From NCBI GenBank assembly GCA_951217055.1, contig OX578285.1:64103406-64167405 (forward strand): a DNA stretch of 64,000 bases. Direction: 5' to 3'. The stretch comes from Gerris lacustris (Eukaryota > Arthropoda > Insecta > Hemiptera > Gerridae). The translations under genes and the position numbers were made by a program. Under the pieces are notes generated by a model. It had not been told where the DNA came from. It searched no databases and saw nothing but the letters and a program-made list of their open reading frames with translations. Positions 14,258 through 26,974 of this stretch are shown piece by piece; the stretch's first letter is position 1; every line of letters begins with the position of its first letter.

Positions 14258-15379
14258 CATATACAATAAAAGAAAACTGTGTAAATGATCTAAAGAAGTT
14301 TTCATGTCGAGTTGAAGTATTTAATATATGATTTTGTCCTTTTATCTTGATTTTAAATTCAGATATCACACGCAAATGAAATATCAGATCATCTCAGTAT
14401 AATAAGACCCTACTTTATAAGAAGATAAATATTCGAGAAAACTGGGTTGTGGCCTGAATAAATAATAAAATTAGCCACAGGTTTCGATATTGATGCTTTA
14501 TCAATTTAATATCGAATGATAAAAAAAATAAGAAATTTAAATATTATTTCTTGCCTTAATAAAGAAGGTATGATATCTGAGAACTAATATTCTTTCACCT
14601 ATCTTTATTATTTTAAAAATTAGAAGCGGAATGCGCTTGTTTTTTCACTCCCCTGAGATTTCACAGCCCTCGAAGGAATATTAAAATACGACACCCAAGG
14701 GACGATAATGCCTTGGTTGAACCTAGATTTAAATTACTCTGGAGCAGCGGTTTCAACCTTACTAAGGTTCACACATAACAGTCTCAGCTGTGCCACAAAT
14801 TTTTATACGAAAGGATGAAGGAAATCACAAAGTTTAAAATAGCATTTGATAACAGAGTTAAATGCTCAGTAATATCAATCTAACTGATAAAAAAATTATT
14901 AATTATTTGTCTAACATAGCAGCAAATAAAATAAGTAAAGGCAGATATATAAATATCTTTGATATTATAATACAATTTTTTGTAGTTGCTCCATTATATT
15001 TTGATGGACAATTAGGTATTAGAGTTAACTAATAAAGGAGGTATTAGAATATTAAATAATGATGGGATCATACGCATCCACATCATATATCCACTGATAC
15101 TAATATTATAGACCAACATCATATATATTGAACTCTTTGGACATCCAGACTAGACTACTGTTGCTGAAAAACCAGTTCGGGAAATTTTAGCCTTATTACC
15201 GAGGCAAAAAAGCCCATGTTTTATAAGATTTATGCCTAATAAAATACTGTAAGACATTATCTTCTGATTTTACTTGAATATTGGTGTAAAAGATTCCACT
15301 ATTTCCTGATGATATTTCAATAAAATCAAATAATTTCAAGGATTATTTTAAATTTCTATTCAACGTAAGAAATAATAAA
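14258..15379. other. No gene recognised; AT-rich spacer
   Basis: There are no long frames, tandem repeats or recognisable element ends, apart from a hAT-like CAGCGGTTTCAACCTT near 14744 with no partner. Confidence 0.5.
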
Positions 15380-16103
15380 CAGGTCAAGTGTGTGCTAGTC
15401 AGCACACAGCGAGGGTCCGTAGGCCACACTGTATTGTTTAAGCAGTACCCTATTGATGGTGTTTTTAATATGCTAAAAAGCTTACTTTGAACTATCCAAG
15501 TCTGATATTCTCAAAACACAAACACAATTTTCTGATAAAATATTTTTTTGCCACAGAACCGGACTGCAACCATATAAATACATCGAAAAGACCAAAGTTG
15601 TAAAAAACGTATTTTGTCAATAAAAAATAAAATCATATTTTTTTCGAAATTTCCAAAAAAGTGGTATCTTTACTTTTGGTCGAAGAATGTTCAGGAATTT
15701 TTTCAGATTTTTTGCACTTCACATAAGCGAGATAGAGGGGGGGGGGGGTACGTTTCACACCCACTTCAAACTTTCCTACGCTCGCCCTGTCAAAGTTATA
15801 ACCAAAGAATTATATATTTTTGTAATCAGCTCGACGTACCCTTTCATATGATACCCCTCACGGTGTCGAAAAAAAAAAAAAAAAAATGTTAACCCTTAAG
15901 TTTTTTTACCCTATTTTTTTTAAAAAATAATTTTTAAGTCGCTATATTTTTAAAATATATGGGCAGGTACAAGACATATACATGCCAAATTTCAAAGTGA
16001 TCGGACGAAAAGTGTAGCCGTGAGAGCAGGCGAGAGGACGGACGGACAGACACACGCAGGAAAATATAAGGGTCCTTGGTTTTGCCTACGGACCCTAAAA
16101 ATC
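15380..16103 (+). repeat. Interspersed element with GGGTCCGTAGGC ends, copy 1
   Basis: The same sequence recurs in reverse orientation at 40299-40960. Near the left end an 8-bp stem hairpin (TGTGTGCT-AGTC-AGCACACA, 15389-15408) is followed by GGGTCCGTAGGC. The right end is the inverted GCCTACGGACCC. The interior carries an A-run, a G-run and a CCGTCCGTCC-type tract common in arthropod repeats. It has no coding capacity and ends about 30 bp before exon 1 of the RING gene. Confidence 0.88.
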
Positions 16104-16135
16104 GCTTGTGAAAGTCAAGTGTTGTGTGAACTATA

Positions 16136-16267
16136 ATGAATTGTGATTTCAGATTGATCTGGGTGGTTGGAATTTTGGTGGGCTTTGGAGTGCTTCTGTT
16201 TCTCATAAGGATTGTTCAGAACTGCGTTTCATTAAGAACCAGGGTGGCCCAAGCTCCATGTCTTACA
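16136..16267 (+). CDS. Exon 1 of a membrane RING-H2 protein (transmembrane segment)
   Basis: The first recognised coding exon gives 44 codons. Five residues (MNCDF) precede a transmembrane helix at about residues 7-27 (LIWVVGILVGFGVLLFLIRI), followed by a basic, likely cytosolic stretch with two Arg (LRTR). The ATG at 16136 has A at -3, and an in-frame TGA at 16127 lies just upstream, so the frame either starts here or the exon begins at the weaker acceptor AG at 16151-16152. The donor GTAAGT at 16268 leaves phase 0, matching exon 2 at 38740. The protein would be a signal-anchor protein. The size and membrane-then-RING order recall short RNF24/RNF122 proteins and plant ATLs, but orthology is not established. 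A repeat ends about 30 bp upstream, so the promoter or 5' UTR context is repeat-derived or further upstream. Confidence 0.72.
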
Positions 16268-16269
16268 GT

Positions 16270-17210
<941 letters not shown>

Positions 17211-17297
17211 AAAAGTCAAATTAGGGGTTACTACCGCAAGTTCATAAGTTATCAAATGAGGATATCCCTACCGACGATACATGCCTGATCTGAGGGT

Positions 17298-17343
17298 CAC
17301 TGGACCGGTTTTGGCTTACGGCTAAACGCCATCATCAGCAGAG
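17298..17343 (-). ncRNA. Hammerhead-ribozyme-like motif, minus strand
   Basis: On the minus strand: CTG, core CTGATGA (17332-17338), stem II TGGC/GCCA around a loop, then AAA where GAA is expected, stem III ACC/GGT, cleavage triplet GTC (17303-17305) and CAG pairing back to CTG as stem I. Stem II is intact, but the G of the GAA core is replaced by A, so activity is doubtful. Confidence 0.5.
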
Positions 17344-17454
17344 TCGAAGCCTCTCGTACATCAAGTCTACATGAGAGAAAAGAAGTTAAAAGAAACTACT
17401 CAAAATAAACTTCATTTTCTCATATAGACTCGATGAGTGGCTACGAGAGTTCGA

Positions 17455-17501
17455 CTCTGCTGATGATGTCGTTTAGCCGTTTAGCCGAAACCGGTCCAGT
17501 G
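17455..17501 (+). ncRNA. Hammerhead-ribozyme-like motif, plus strand
   Basis: CTG (17457-17459), core CTGATGA (17460-17466), GAAA (17487-17490), ACC/GGT stem III, GTC (17494-17496) and CAG (17497-17499) are all present and in order. Stem II is damaged: the segment is a GTTTAGCC duplication that pairs poorly. It is the mirror image of the motif at 17298-17343 and is complementary in its defects. Confidence 0.5.
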
Positions 17502-17565
17502 ATCCTCAGATCAGGCAAGTATCGACGGTAGGGATATCCTTATTATATATATATATATACATATA

Positions 17566-18700
<1,135 letters not shown>

Positions 18701-18704
18701 TTTA

Positions 18705-19060
18705 TATGTGTGTGTGTGTTTCTTTTACTTCTTGGGCTCTAGGAATGATCATTACAAAAAAAAACAAAATAACTGTATAATTTGTGCAAATTTTCGCCGA
18801 TACCTGGGCATCATCAGGTCTTCGTCTGAGTAATAAGAGTGGCATTCATTTCAAAACTCCTATTTAGATAACAAAGGGTGAGTAACAATTTCTTCAATAA
18901 GCATTTAACTGGTACTGATGAGCAATGTTACTCATCAGTACCAGTTTAATGCTTATAGAAGAATTTGTTACTCATCCCTTATAGTTTTGAAATGGATACC
19001 ACTCTTATAGAAAAGTTTTTTTTTTTTTTTTTAAATCGTCCCCAGGGCCCAAGAAGATAA
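18705..19060. repeat. Foldback repeat with central palindrome and hammerhead-like core
   Basis: CTTCTTGGGC near 18728 is mirrored by GCCCAAGAAG near 19047. Inside, 18838-18920 and 18929-19005 are long imperfect inverted arms around ACTGATGAGCAATGTTACTC. On the minus strand, CTGATGA (18811-18817), a GCC/GGC stem and GAAA (18792-18795) resemble a hammerhead core, but no proper NUH cleavage site follows. Confidence 0.65.
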
Positions 19061-19061
19061 A

Positions 19062-19680
19062 GATGATGATTTTTCAAAAATTAGGCAAACTATTAATAGA
19101 CATACATAGGAATTTACGCCAAAACTGTCATCTGAGAATCCCCTATAGCAGCACTTAGACTTTTAACATTTCTTAAAGAAAATGTTAAAAATAATCACCA
19201 GAGCTCACCACGGCAGCTACATACCATCGGCAGCTACATACCTAACCCACCCAACCTCCCTACCTTTGTGCTAGGACAATATAATAAAAATTAAATTTTA
19301 GAAAAAAAAAATGTAAGTAAAAATTCTTTTTTTAGTTAAATTTTAGCGTTTTTTGTCTACTTTTTAAATTATTCAAAATATAAAAATGCCTCTCTTCTTC
19401 TTTATAAACCGAAGATGATGCATCTGTCACAAGTTTTATAAGCGTTCAACAGCTTGGTTGAGGCAATGAAAATCTGTACTCACATCATGAAGTTAGATTA
19501 GCAGCAGCGTCCCTTTCATGTTGTAAGGAAAGGTGTTTTGCCAGTGAAGTTTCTGTGGCTGTTATTTTATTCAAGTCAATGAAATTGTAGTATTCATCTG
19601 CCTCAAAATTCAGATCTGGAATTTTGAACGGTCTGACTTCTATAATAGAGTGATTTATTTATATGTCCACTGCACCATAC
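19062..19680 (-). pseudogene. Antisense copy of insect repeat-family gene, 3' part (left arm of inverted repeat)
   Basis: This is nearly the exact inverse of about 25200-25808. The coding part (about 19440-19680 on the minus strand) corresponds to the C-terminal section of the protein described at 24262-25445, including the region encoding CHNQAVERL in the other copy. The rest is its 3' flank. It is broken by frameshifts and is separated from its upstream part (23880-24166) by a 4.2-kb insertion. Confidence 0.8.
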
Positions 19681-20162
19681 ATTTTTACTTCCATGAAAAT
19701 GGAAGTATGGTGATACCCTCCAAAACGTGATTCCGAGATCTCTGTGAAGGAGGGGTCTTACGGACCCGGGGGTATCATTGAAATCCGTTTCATATACATG
19801 TATGTCTGTGCGTACGTATGTATGTACGTACGTACGTACGTACGTTCGTTCGGAACTTAAAACCTTTATAACATCGCTTCAAGACATCGTATTGAGATGC
19901 GGTTTTTTGGGCATTTTTTAGAACTTTGGACGGAAAAACTGATGGCGCAAACCCGAACATCGTAGCTTACGTCGTTTCGGAGCTACAGTCACTTAAGCAC
20001 GAAATCGGGGTGTCGACGATAACTTTAGTAGGCTTTATTTGATTTCAATTTCCTTTGGGGTATATATGTGTCCTATATGGTAGATTGTACCTATACTTTT
20101 TGAGCAAAATCGGACAAGCGGTTTGGGAGATATTGGTATTTTAGTGTTTTTTTAAAGGTTTT

Positions 20163-20575
20163 TTCGGAACCAAATTGCGGCTAAACTGAAAGTCGTATCG
20201 AAAAGCGGATAACACCAGTTTAACCAATTTTAAATAATCTACAACTTTTGTCATATGACTTTTTGTCGTAGGACCATCCCTTCTACCTTAAATAGTCATT
20301 TTTGTTAAATTTTCGACTTTGAGCTCTTATATTATTCGAAATAGTTGACCGATTTATTTCGGAACCAAATTGCGGCTAAACTGTAAGTCGTATCGAAAAG
20401 CGGATAACACCAGCGGTAACTGATTTTAAAAGATCTACAACTTTGGTCCTATGACTTTTTGTCGTAGGACCATCCCTTCTACCTTAAATAGAGACATGTT
20501 TTTCAGTTTTTTGTTAAATTTTCGACTTTGAGCTCTAATATAGTGTGCAATAATTGACCGATTTAATTTCTGATT
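20163..20575. repeat. Two tandem copies of a 195-bp unit
   Basis: CGGAACCAAATTGCGGCTAA at 20165 recurs at 20360. Both units continue through GTCGTAGGACCATCCCTTCT to TTGACCGATTTA with minor differences. Non-coding. Confidence 0.9.
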
Positions 20576-21084
20576 GGGGTGCTTAAACCGCACATTAATG
20601 CCCTTTAAAACGAGTATTTACTAGTGATGCGCTGCATAAAGAACTCGCGTCGAATTGTGTCCTTATATCAGCCATACTATGTTTTCAATATAACTACCAG
20701 GATAATATTTTGGTTAAAACATTAAATATTCTTAATCAGCCTGAAAATAGCTTTAAAATTATGTTATGTAATGTGACATATAAGTTTGATTTTAGTTCTT
20801 ACTTCTTAACACCCTTATTTTGGCCATATTTGTTGCAAAACTTTTTTGATCATATTTAATATTTATTTCCTACACTTCAAGACCATTAAAACAATGTATG
20901 ACATGTCGTGCAGACTACAATCATATTATTTAAAGTCGTCTGTAATTGTAATATTGACCACAATCTTAAATTTAAAGTGTCAAAAATACTCAGATGTTGT
21001 GAAACAAATTTCGTACTAACTCGCTAGTTCTATATAGGAAAAAAATTTCCTTGCATTTGTAGATAATCACTAATTATTAAAGTT

Positions 21085-22345
21085 ATTAAAGGCTCGCTAC
21101 ACTCGCCTGTTTGCAGCAATATTTATTGAATAAAATAATTGCAGGCTCGCTGCGCTCGCCTGTTGTTACTGCATTGGTAGTTATTTTAATTAAAATAAGT
21201 TATTGGAGGCTCGCTACGCTCGCCTGTTGTTACTGCATTAGTAGTTATTTTAATTAAAATAAGTTATTGGAGGCTCGCTACGCTCGCCTGTTGTTGCAGC
21301 ATTTATAGTTAATATTTATTAAATAAGGTCATTACTGGCGAGCCTGTTGTTACTGCATTGGTAGTTATTTTAATTAAAATAAGTTATTGGAGGCTCGCTA
21401 CGCTCGCCTGTTGTTGCAGCATTTATTGTTAATATTTATTAAATAAGGTCATTAAAGGCTCGCTACGCTCGCCTGTTTGTACCGCATCATTAGTTAATTT
21501 CTTATAAAAAGTTATTGCAGGCTCGCTGCGCTCGCCTGTTTGTACTGCATTATTAGTTAATTTCTTATAAAAAGTCATTGCAGGCTCGCTACGCTCACCT
21601 GTTTGAACTGCATTATTAGTTAATTTCTTATAAAAGGTCATTGCAGGCTCGCTACACTCGCCTGTTTGCAGCAATATTTATTGAATAAAATAATTGCAGG
21701 CTCGCTGCGCTCGCCTGTTGTTACTGCATTGGTAGTTATTTTAATAAAAATAAGTTATTGGAGGCTCGCTACGCTCGCCTGTTGTTGCAGCATTTATAGT
21801 TAATATTTATTAAATAAGGTCATTACTGGCGAGCCTGTTGTTACTGCATTGGTAGTTATTTTAATTAAAATAGGTTATTGGAGGCTCGCTACGCTCGCCT
21901 GTTGTTGCAGCATTTATTGTTAATATTTATTAAATAAGGTCATTAAAGGCTCGCTACGCTCGCCTGTTTGTACCGCATCATTAGTTAATTTCTTATAAAA
22001 AGTCATTGCAGGCTCGCTACGCTCACCTGTTTGAACTGCATTATTAGTTAAATTCTTATAAAAGGTCATTGCAGGCTCGCTACGCTCGCCTGTTTTACAG
22101 CCTTTGTACAAACACATTATTTAATAAGATTATTGCAGGCTCGCTACGCTTGCCTGTTGTTACAGAATTGGTAGTTAATATTTATTAAATAAAGTCATTG
22201 CAAGCTCGCTACGCTCCCCTTCTTGAACTGCATTATTGGTTAATTTCTTATAAAATGTTATTGCAGGCTCGCTATGCTCGCCTGTTTATACAGCTGTTTT
22301 AGAAGATCTTTGTTCAACACATGTGCAGGCTCGCTGCGTAGACAG
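21085..22345. repeat. 65-bp minisatellite with GCTCGCTACGCTCGCC core
   Basis: About 20 units of 52-68 bp share GGCTCGCTACGCTCGCCTGT joined by AT-rich spacers. Longer blocks (about 21160-21365 and 21708-21855) are duplicated. On the minus strand 66-bp units stay open and give a 22-residue periodic peptide with TGERSEP (21429-21674 and 21920-22117). This is an arithmetical effect of the period and not a gene. Confidence 0.93.
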
Positions 22346-22539
22346 TAGACAGTTGGGCTTTATCATATTTCCTTGCATTTGTAGACATCTTTATTTTAAA
22401 GTTTTTACAGTCCATCACAGCGAGCCTATTTAATAAATGCATCTAGACATCAATTTGTTGAATAAACAGGCGAACTTATCGACCCTTGTAAATGCTGTCT
22501 AGCAGGCGAGCGCAGATAGCCTTCTAGCTTATTCACGCT

Positions 22540-23045
22540 TTTCCTACTTTTAAAGACCTTTAAAACGATGTATAACATGCCATGCTGATTATAATATTTT
22601 TTTTAGTGTCTACCATATTGGCCGCCATCTTGAAAATATCAAGTGTGAAATGTTAAGTTACATAGTCCTCTTCTACATTTCAAAACCTTTAAATTGATAT
22701 ATAACATGTTATACGGACTAAAATTTTTTGTTTTGTCGTCCAAACATATTGGCCGCCATCTTGAAAATATGAAGTGTGGAATTTAATTCGTTACATATTA
22801 TTTTCCTTCTTTTAAAGACCTTTAAAACGATGTATAACGCATTATGCTGACTAAATATTTTTATTTTAGTCGTCCGCCATATTGGCCGCCATCTTGGAAA
22901 TATGAAGTGTGGAATTTAATTCGTTACATATTCTTTTCCTTCTCTTAAAGTCCTTTAAAACGATGTATAACACATTATGCTGACTAAAAATTTTTATTTT
23001 AGTCGTCCGCCATATTGGCCGCCATCTTGGAAATGTTTTGTGTGG
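22540..23045. repeat. About 134-bp tandem repeat, four units
   Basis: Each unit contains CCTTTAAAACGATGTATAAC and CATATTGGCCGCCATCTTG. A decayed unit sits apart at about 20865-20990. A similar GCCGCCATCTTGGA motif reappears in the Helitron tandem at 58632-59060, suggesting a shared repeat source. Confidence 0.88.
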
Positions 23046-23639
23046 AATTTCCAAAAACTATACAGTTATGACAAATTGTTAGAAGCACCTGTGTGCCAAA
23101 TTTCGTTCAAATCAATCAATTTTTACGCCAGTTATCGTTGGACAAACAAACACACAAACACGCAAACACACAAACACACAAACTTTTCAAATCCCAAGTC
23201 TCTGAAATGAAGAACTCACTGCGCTCGTTCAATTATTGTAATTATTTGTAGTACTTATAAAGAAGAATCGAAATTTAAAAGTAAAAAAATACCGTCTTAT
23301 TTACTTTGTAAACAATCATTTTTATCGGCTGATTTTAAATTCTTTTATTATTATATTCTTATATTGTATTGTTAAAAACAAGTATAAAGAAAATGTAAAC
23401 AAACATTGAATAATTAAGTTTTGTGTTATAAAGGATTAAGATTTATAAATTTTTTTTGTTTTCGTATAAACTCACCTTGAACTCTAGATGTAAACAAACC
23501 TCCTTTCTATCTAATCTTTTTACATTCGGTACTTCAAATTAGTATTGTTTTTTGACAGCGCTATGTCTACTAAACGATTTATGTCGCCTTTGTGACTCTA
23601 ATAATGATTAGTAAATCTTATACATTTATAAATTTGTTT

Positions 23640-24166
23640 TGTTTATCTCCATCCTTTAAACGAAATATTACACACTTGAAGCAGGTATCTAAATTTGAGG
23701 GGGCGGGCTCTCAATATTTCACAACCTTGGCCGTTTTTTGAAATCCCGGATTGTATTGCAAAACTATAATCGATATTAGCTGTTTGTACGATGTAGTTTA
23801 CACTGAGTTCTCTCTTGCTCACGTATTGACACCACAACATTTCATGGAAATCATGTGTGGGATTTCCACACCGGTACTTTTCCAAGCATCTAATCTGACA
23901 TTATCACTTGAGTCGCTTATCATGGCAATTAGTATATTCCCGGGATGTAAGAAGTATGCATTCCTTTGTATAACAGGATCTATTACTTTTTTTAAGTTTT
24001 CCGGTAAATATCTGCTAGATCTTATTTGTAAAAAAACTGTTGAGGGCACCATCTTTTATCAAATTGTTAGATTTAATACGGAACCAGGATGGAGTATTAA
24101 CCTTTTGTATAAAAGTTGTTATTGTTACCAGATCATTTGAAGGATGCTCAGTGCTCAGTTGATACG
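23640..24166 (-). pseudogene. Antisense copy of insect repeat-family gene, middle part
   Basis: The minus-strand frame at 23885-24052 reads SSRYLPENLKKVIDPVIQRN followed by YFLHPGNILIAMISD. This matches the corresponding part of the plus-strand copy at 24955-25200, which is inverted relative to it. The match ends at about 24166, next to a perfect hairpin. 23640-23880 is the unmatched flank or insertion edge. No intact product. Confidence 0.75.
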
Positions 24167-24167
24167 T

Positions 24168-24203
24168 ACACTAATTGAGTTGCATGTGGCAACTCAATTA
24201 GTG
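24168..24203. other. Perfect 15-bp hairpin at the turn of the inverted duplication
   Basis: CACTAATTGAGTTGC and its exact complement are separated by about 5 nt (ATGTG), right where the antisense copy ends and the sense copy begins. It may be a scar of the inversion. Confidence 0.8.
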
Positions 24204-24261
24204 TTGTCGATAGTAACAAAATTAAAAGAGCGAAACAAGTGAACATAAAAAATATCAAACA

Positions 24262-25445
24262 AGAAGAATCCTCACAGCTAATTGTATTGGAAGGTGTTTA
24301 TTTTGATGGGGGAAAAGACGATACCATCCAAATGGTAAAAAGGGAAGTAAACAATTTAAACATTTGGCTAAAGAAGAGCATGTGGCAATAGTGCAGGAAC
24401 CCGCATCAAAATATATATGATATGTCAGCCCCAGTTCCAGTTCTGCAACCAGTGTGCAAAATTCCATAATGCCATTTATCAAAGACAGAGGAATAGACTT
24501 ATAATCATTGTATGTGACGGCACTAATGTGAACACTGGGATTAGAAAAGGTGTGATACGCCTGCTTGAACTAAAACTTGGTAGATCCCTTTAATGGTCCA
24601 TTTGCCAATTACACGGAAACGAGTTGCCTCTACGACACCTCCTTGAATTTTTGGACGGACAAACTTGGGGACCTAACTCCTATTCGGGACCTTCAGGTGT
24701 TTCCCTGCTGTCGTGTAAACTTTACAAGTCGTGGATTTTGAATAATAGCTGTATTTCAGACTTACGAATACACCAACTCGATTTAAGTACAGATCAGAAA
24801 TTTCTTTTGGATACATCATTAACAGTTTCAGAAGGTTATTGTCCCGCCAAACTAGCCAACAGAAGTCCAGGAAAGATGGCACATTCCAGATGGGTAACAA
24901 CTGCCAATCGTATATTACGTCTTTACGTATCAACTGAGCATCCTTCAAATGTACTGGTAACAATAACAACTTTTATACAAAAGGTTAATACTCCATCCTG
25001 GTTCCGTATTAAATTTAACAATTTGATAAAAGATGGTGCCCTCAACAGTTTTTTACAAATAAGATCTAGCAGATATTTACCGGATAACTTAAAAAAGAAA
25101 TAGATCCTGTTATACAAAGGAATGCATAATTCTTACATCCCGAGAATTAATTGCCATGATAAGCGACCCAAGAGATAATGTCAGATTAGATGCTTGGAAA
25201 TAATTGTATGGTGCAGAGGACATATAAATTACTCTATTAAAGAAGTCAACCCGTTTAAAATTTCAGATCTGAATTTTGAGGCGGATGAATACAATTTGAT
25301 CGAGTGGAATAAAATAACAGCCACAGAACCTTCACTGACAAAACACCTTTCCTTACAACATGAAAGGGACGCTACTGCTAATCTAACTACACCTGAAGTG
25401 AATACAGATTTTCCTTGCCACAACCAAGCCGTTGAACGCTTATAA
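24262..25445 (+). pseudogene. Decayed insect repeat-family gene (VCDGTNVNTG / KMAHSRW / FPCHNQAVERL)
   Basis: Reading across several frameshifts and stops gives, in order: FDGGKDDTIQMVK (about 24300); IVCDGTNVNTGIRKGVIRLL (about 24505); a long open stretch at 24624-25103 with HLLEFLDGQTWGP, LSTDQKFLLD, SPGKMAHSRW and LRLYVSTEHPS, then SSRYLPDNLKK; then a broken segment with DPVIQRN; then 25194-25445 with FPCHNQAVERL and a stop. This order matches a high-copy family of uncharacterised arthropod proteins usually regarded as transposon-linked; that knowledge is from memory and no established name is claimed. At least four lesions make it a pseudogene. It is intron 1 baggage and unrelated to the RING gene. 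Confidence 0.75.
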
Positions 25446-25808
25446 AACTTGTGATAGATGCATCATCTTCGGTTTATAAAGAAGAAGAGAAGCATTTTTA
25501 TATTTTGAATAATTTTAAAAGTAGACAAAAAACGCTAAAATTTAACTAAAAAAAGAATTTTTACTTAAATTTTTTTTTTTCTAAAATTTAATTTTTATTA
25601 TATTGTCCTAGCACAAAGGTAGGGAGGTTGGGTGGGTTAGGGCGGAGCTCAAGTAGCTGCCGTGGTGAGCTCAGGTGATTATTTTTAATATTTTCTTTAA
25701 GAAATGTTAAAAGTCTAAGTGCTGCTATAGGGGATTCTCAGATGACAGTTTTGGCATAAATTCCTATGTATGTCTATTAATAGTTTGTCTAATTTTTGAA
25801 AAATCATT
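24912..25808 (+). repeat. Right arm of about 0.9-kb inverted duplication
   Basis: It pairs with 24166-23880 and then 19680-19062 on the other strand. The two arms would form a long imperfect hairpin if transcribed through, with loops at 19681-23880 and 24167-24911. The matched sequence continues past the coding stop to about 25808. Confidence 0.88.
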
Positions 25809-26094
25809 TATATAAGCGTATATATTGTTACGCACACTATAATCAGAAGATGTATTAGCATTTAAAAGTACAAATATTGCAATAATTTAGGACTAACTGT
25901 TAACATACATAAAAAAAATAGGAAATATCGTAATTTTTTGAAATTTTGGGGCCCCGTCGCCCCACCTAAGGGTTGTCCGATTGGCCCCAAATTTTGTGTG
26001 CGATGTTATTTGTTCATTATGCAACTTTTTGAGATACTGCTATTTTGAATTTCAAAAATTCTGTTTTTTCGGCCCACCCTAGTGTACATCATAG

Positions 26095-26291
26095 TAAGAG
26101 TAAAGATTCTACTAGCTAGATTAATATAAAATTGTGATGACAATATTGTTGGGTTACTTTTTATTAACCGCTCTAGTCATAATTATAGAAAATCTCAGTC
26201 AAAACAACCAATAATCATTTAATATAATATAAATTAATAAAGAGTATCATGTCAAAGTAGAAAGAAAATGTCTTTAGCCATTAATATTATT

Positions 26292-26296
<5 letters not shown>
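26095..26296. repeat. Interspersed repeat ending in a TA tract, copy 1
   Basis: Matches 42925-43135 over about 200 bp (GATTCTACTAG...GACAATATTGTTG...ATTATTCAATATA). Both copies run directly into a TA tract at the same position. Confidence 0.85.

Positions 26297-26350
<54 letters not shown>
26297..26350. repeat. (TA)n microsatellite
   Basis: About 54 bp of TA following the ATTATTCAATA end of the preceding repeat. Confidence 0.95.
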
Positions 26351-26353
<3 letters not shown>

Positions 26354-26974
26354 CTAATAATGTTAAGGTAAAGAAAGAAAGAGGAAAACCGCAAATAAGG
26401 CAATGGCATCTGATATACAGGGTGGTCCAACAGTCCCCCCCCCCCCCCCCCCCCTCTTAACTTTTGAATGGTTTGAGATAAATAATGAAACTTGGGGGAT
26501 CTCTACCATGCAAAGGGAAGTTTTTTTTCATGCAATCACCTACTAGGGGCAACCACCCAGTTTGCCCCCAGGCCACCCAACTTCAAAATTTCAAATTGGA
26601 GTGTGTATTTTTGATAGCATATTTGGATTCTACAGTGAAAAATAATAAACTTTTACATGAAACTTTTTTTTCATTTCCCAATATTTTGCCCCCTATAGGT
26701 GGGCAAAGATAGCAAAATTACCCTACCTGTAATACGTTGTAAAATCTAAACGGTTAGAGCAGTGACGGATCTAGGGGGGGGCAGGGGGGGCAGCCTGCCC
26801 CGGGCGCCGGGTTGGAGGGGGCGCCCGCGCCGAGCTAGCCTTCTTTTTTTGTACTTCAAAAAATAAAGTGCAAGTCCTAAAATTGGCGCAAAACGCCCCC
26901 AGAAAGGAAGCCAGACGCAATATTAAAAGGGTTCCCTATTTCATTTCCATTTTTAATTTTTTGAACAATTTGAC

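Larger units (their letters stand above)
17256..17540. mobile_element. Foldback element, arms about 125 bp, with two inverted hammerhead-like motifs
   Basis: The left arm starts GGATATCCCTACCGACGATA at about 17260. The right arm ends with the inverse near 17540. The arms correspond for roughly 125 bp, with a short unique centre (AGAAACTACTCAAAAT). Each arm carries a CTGATGA...GAAA-ACCGGTC motif described separately. The element sits between TA microsatellites. Such motifs are known in the terminal repeats of Penelope-like elements, so it may be an inverted pair of such ends. No reverse transcriptase is present. Confidence 0.75.
19681..23640. mobile_element. About 4 kb of foreign repeats inserted into the antisense copy
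   Basis: Comparison with the uninterrupted plus-strand copy around 25195 shows extra DNA between 19681 and about 23880. It opens with a hairpin (ACTTCCATGAAAATGGAAGT, 19689-19708) and a GTAC/GTATG run (about 19810-19852). Its parts are a 195-bp duplication, a 65-bp minisatellite, a 134-bp tandem repeat and a CAAACA-type run near 23140-23185. I see no transposase or reverse transcriptase. It may be one composite element or several; the right border is uncertain. Confidence 0.55.

Noticed and set aside
14744..14800. hAT-like terminal motif CAGCGGTTTCAACCTT
   Set aside because: No inverted partner or 8-bp duplication found nearby.
21429..22117. 81- and 65-codon minus-strand frames with TGERSEP repeats
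   Set aside because: They exist only because the 66-bp unit is a multiple of three. No start context or non-repeat part.
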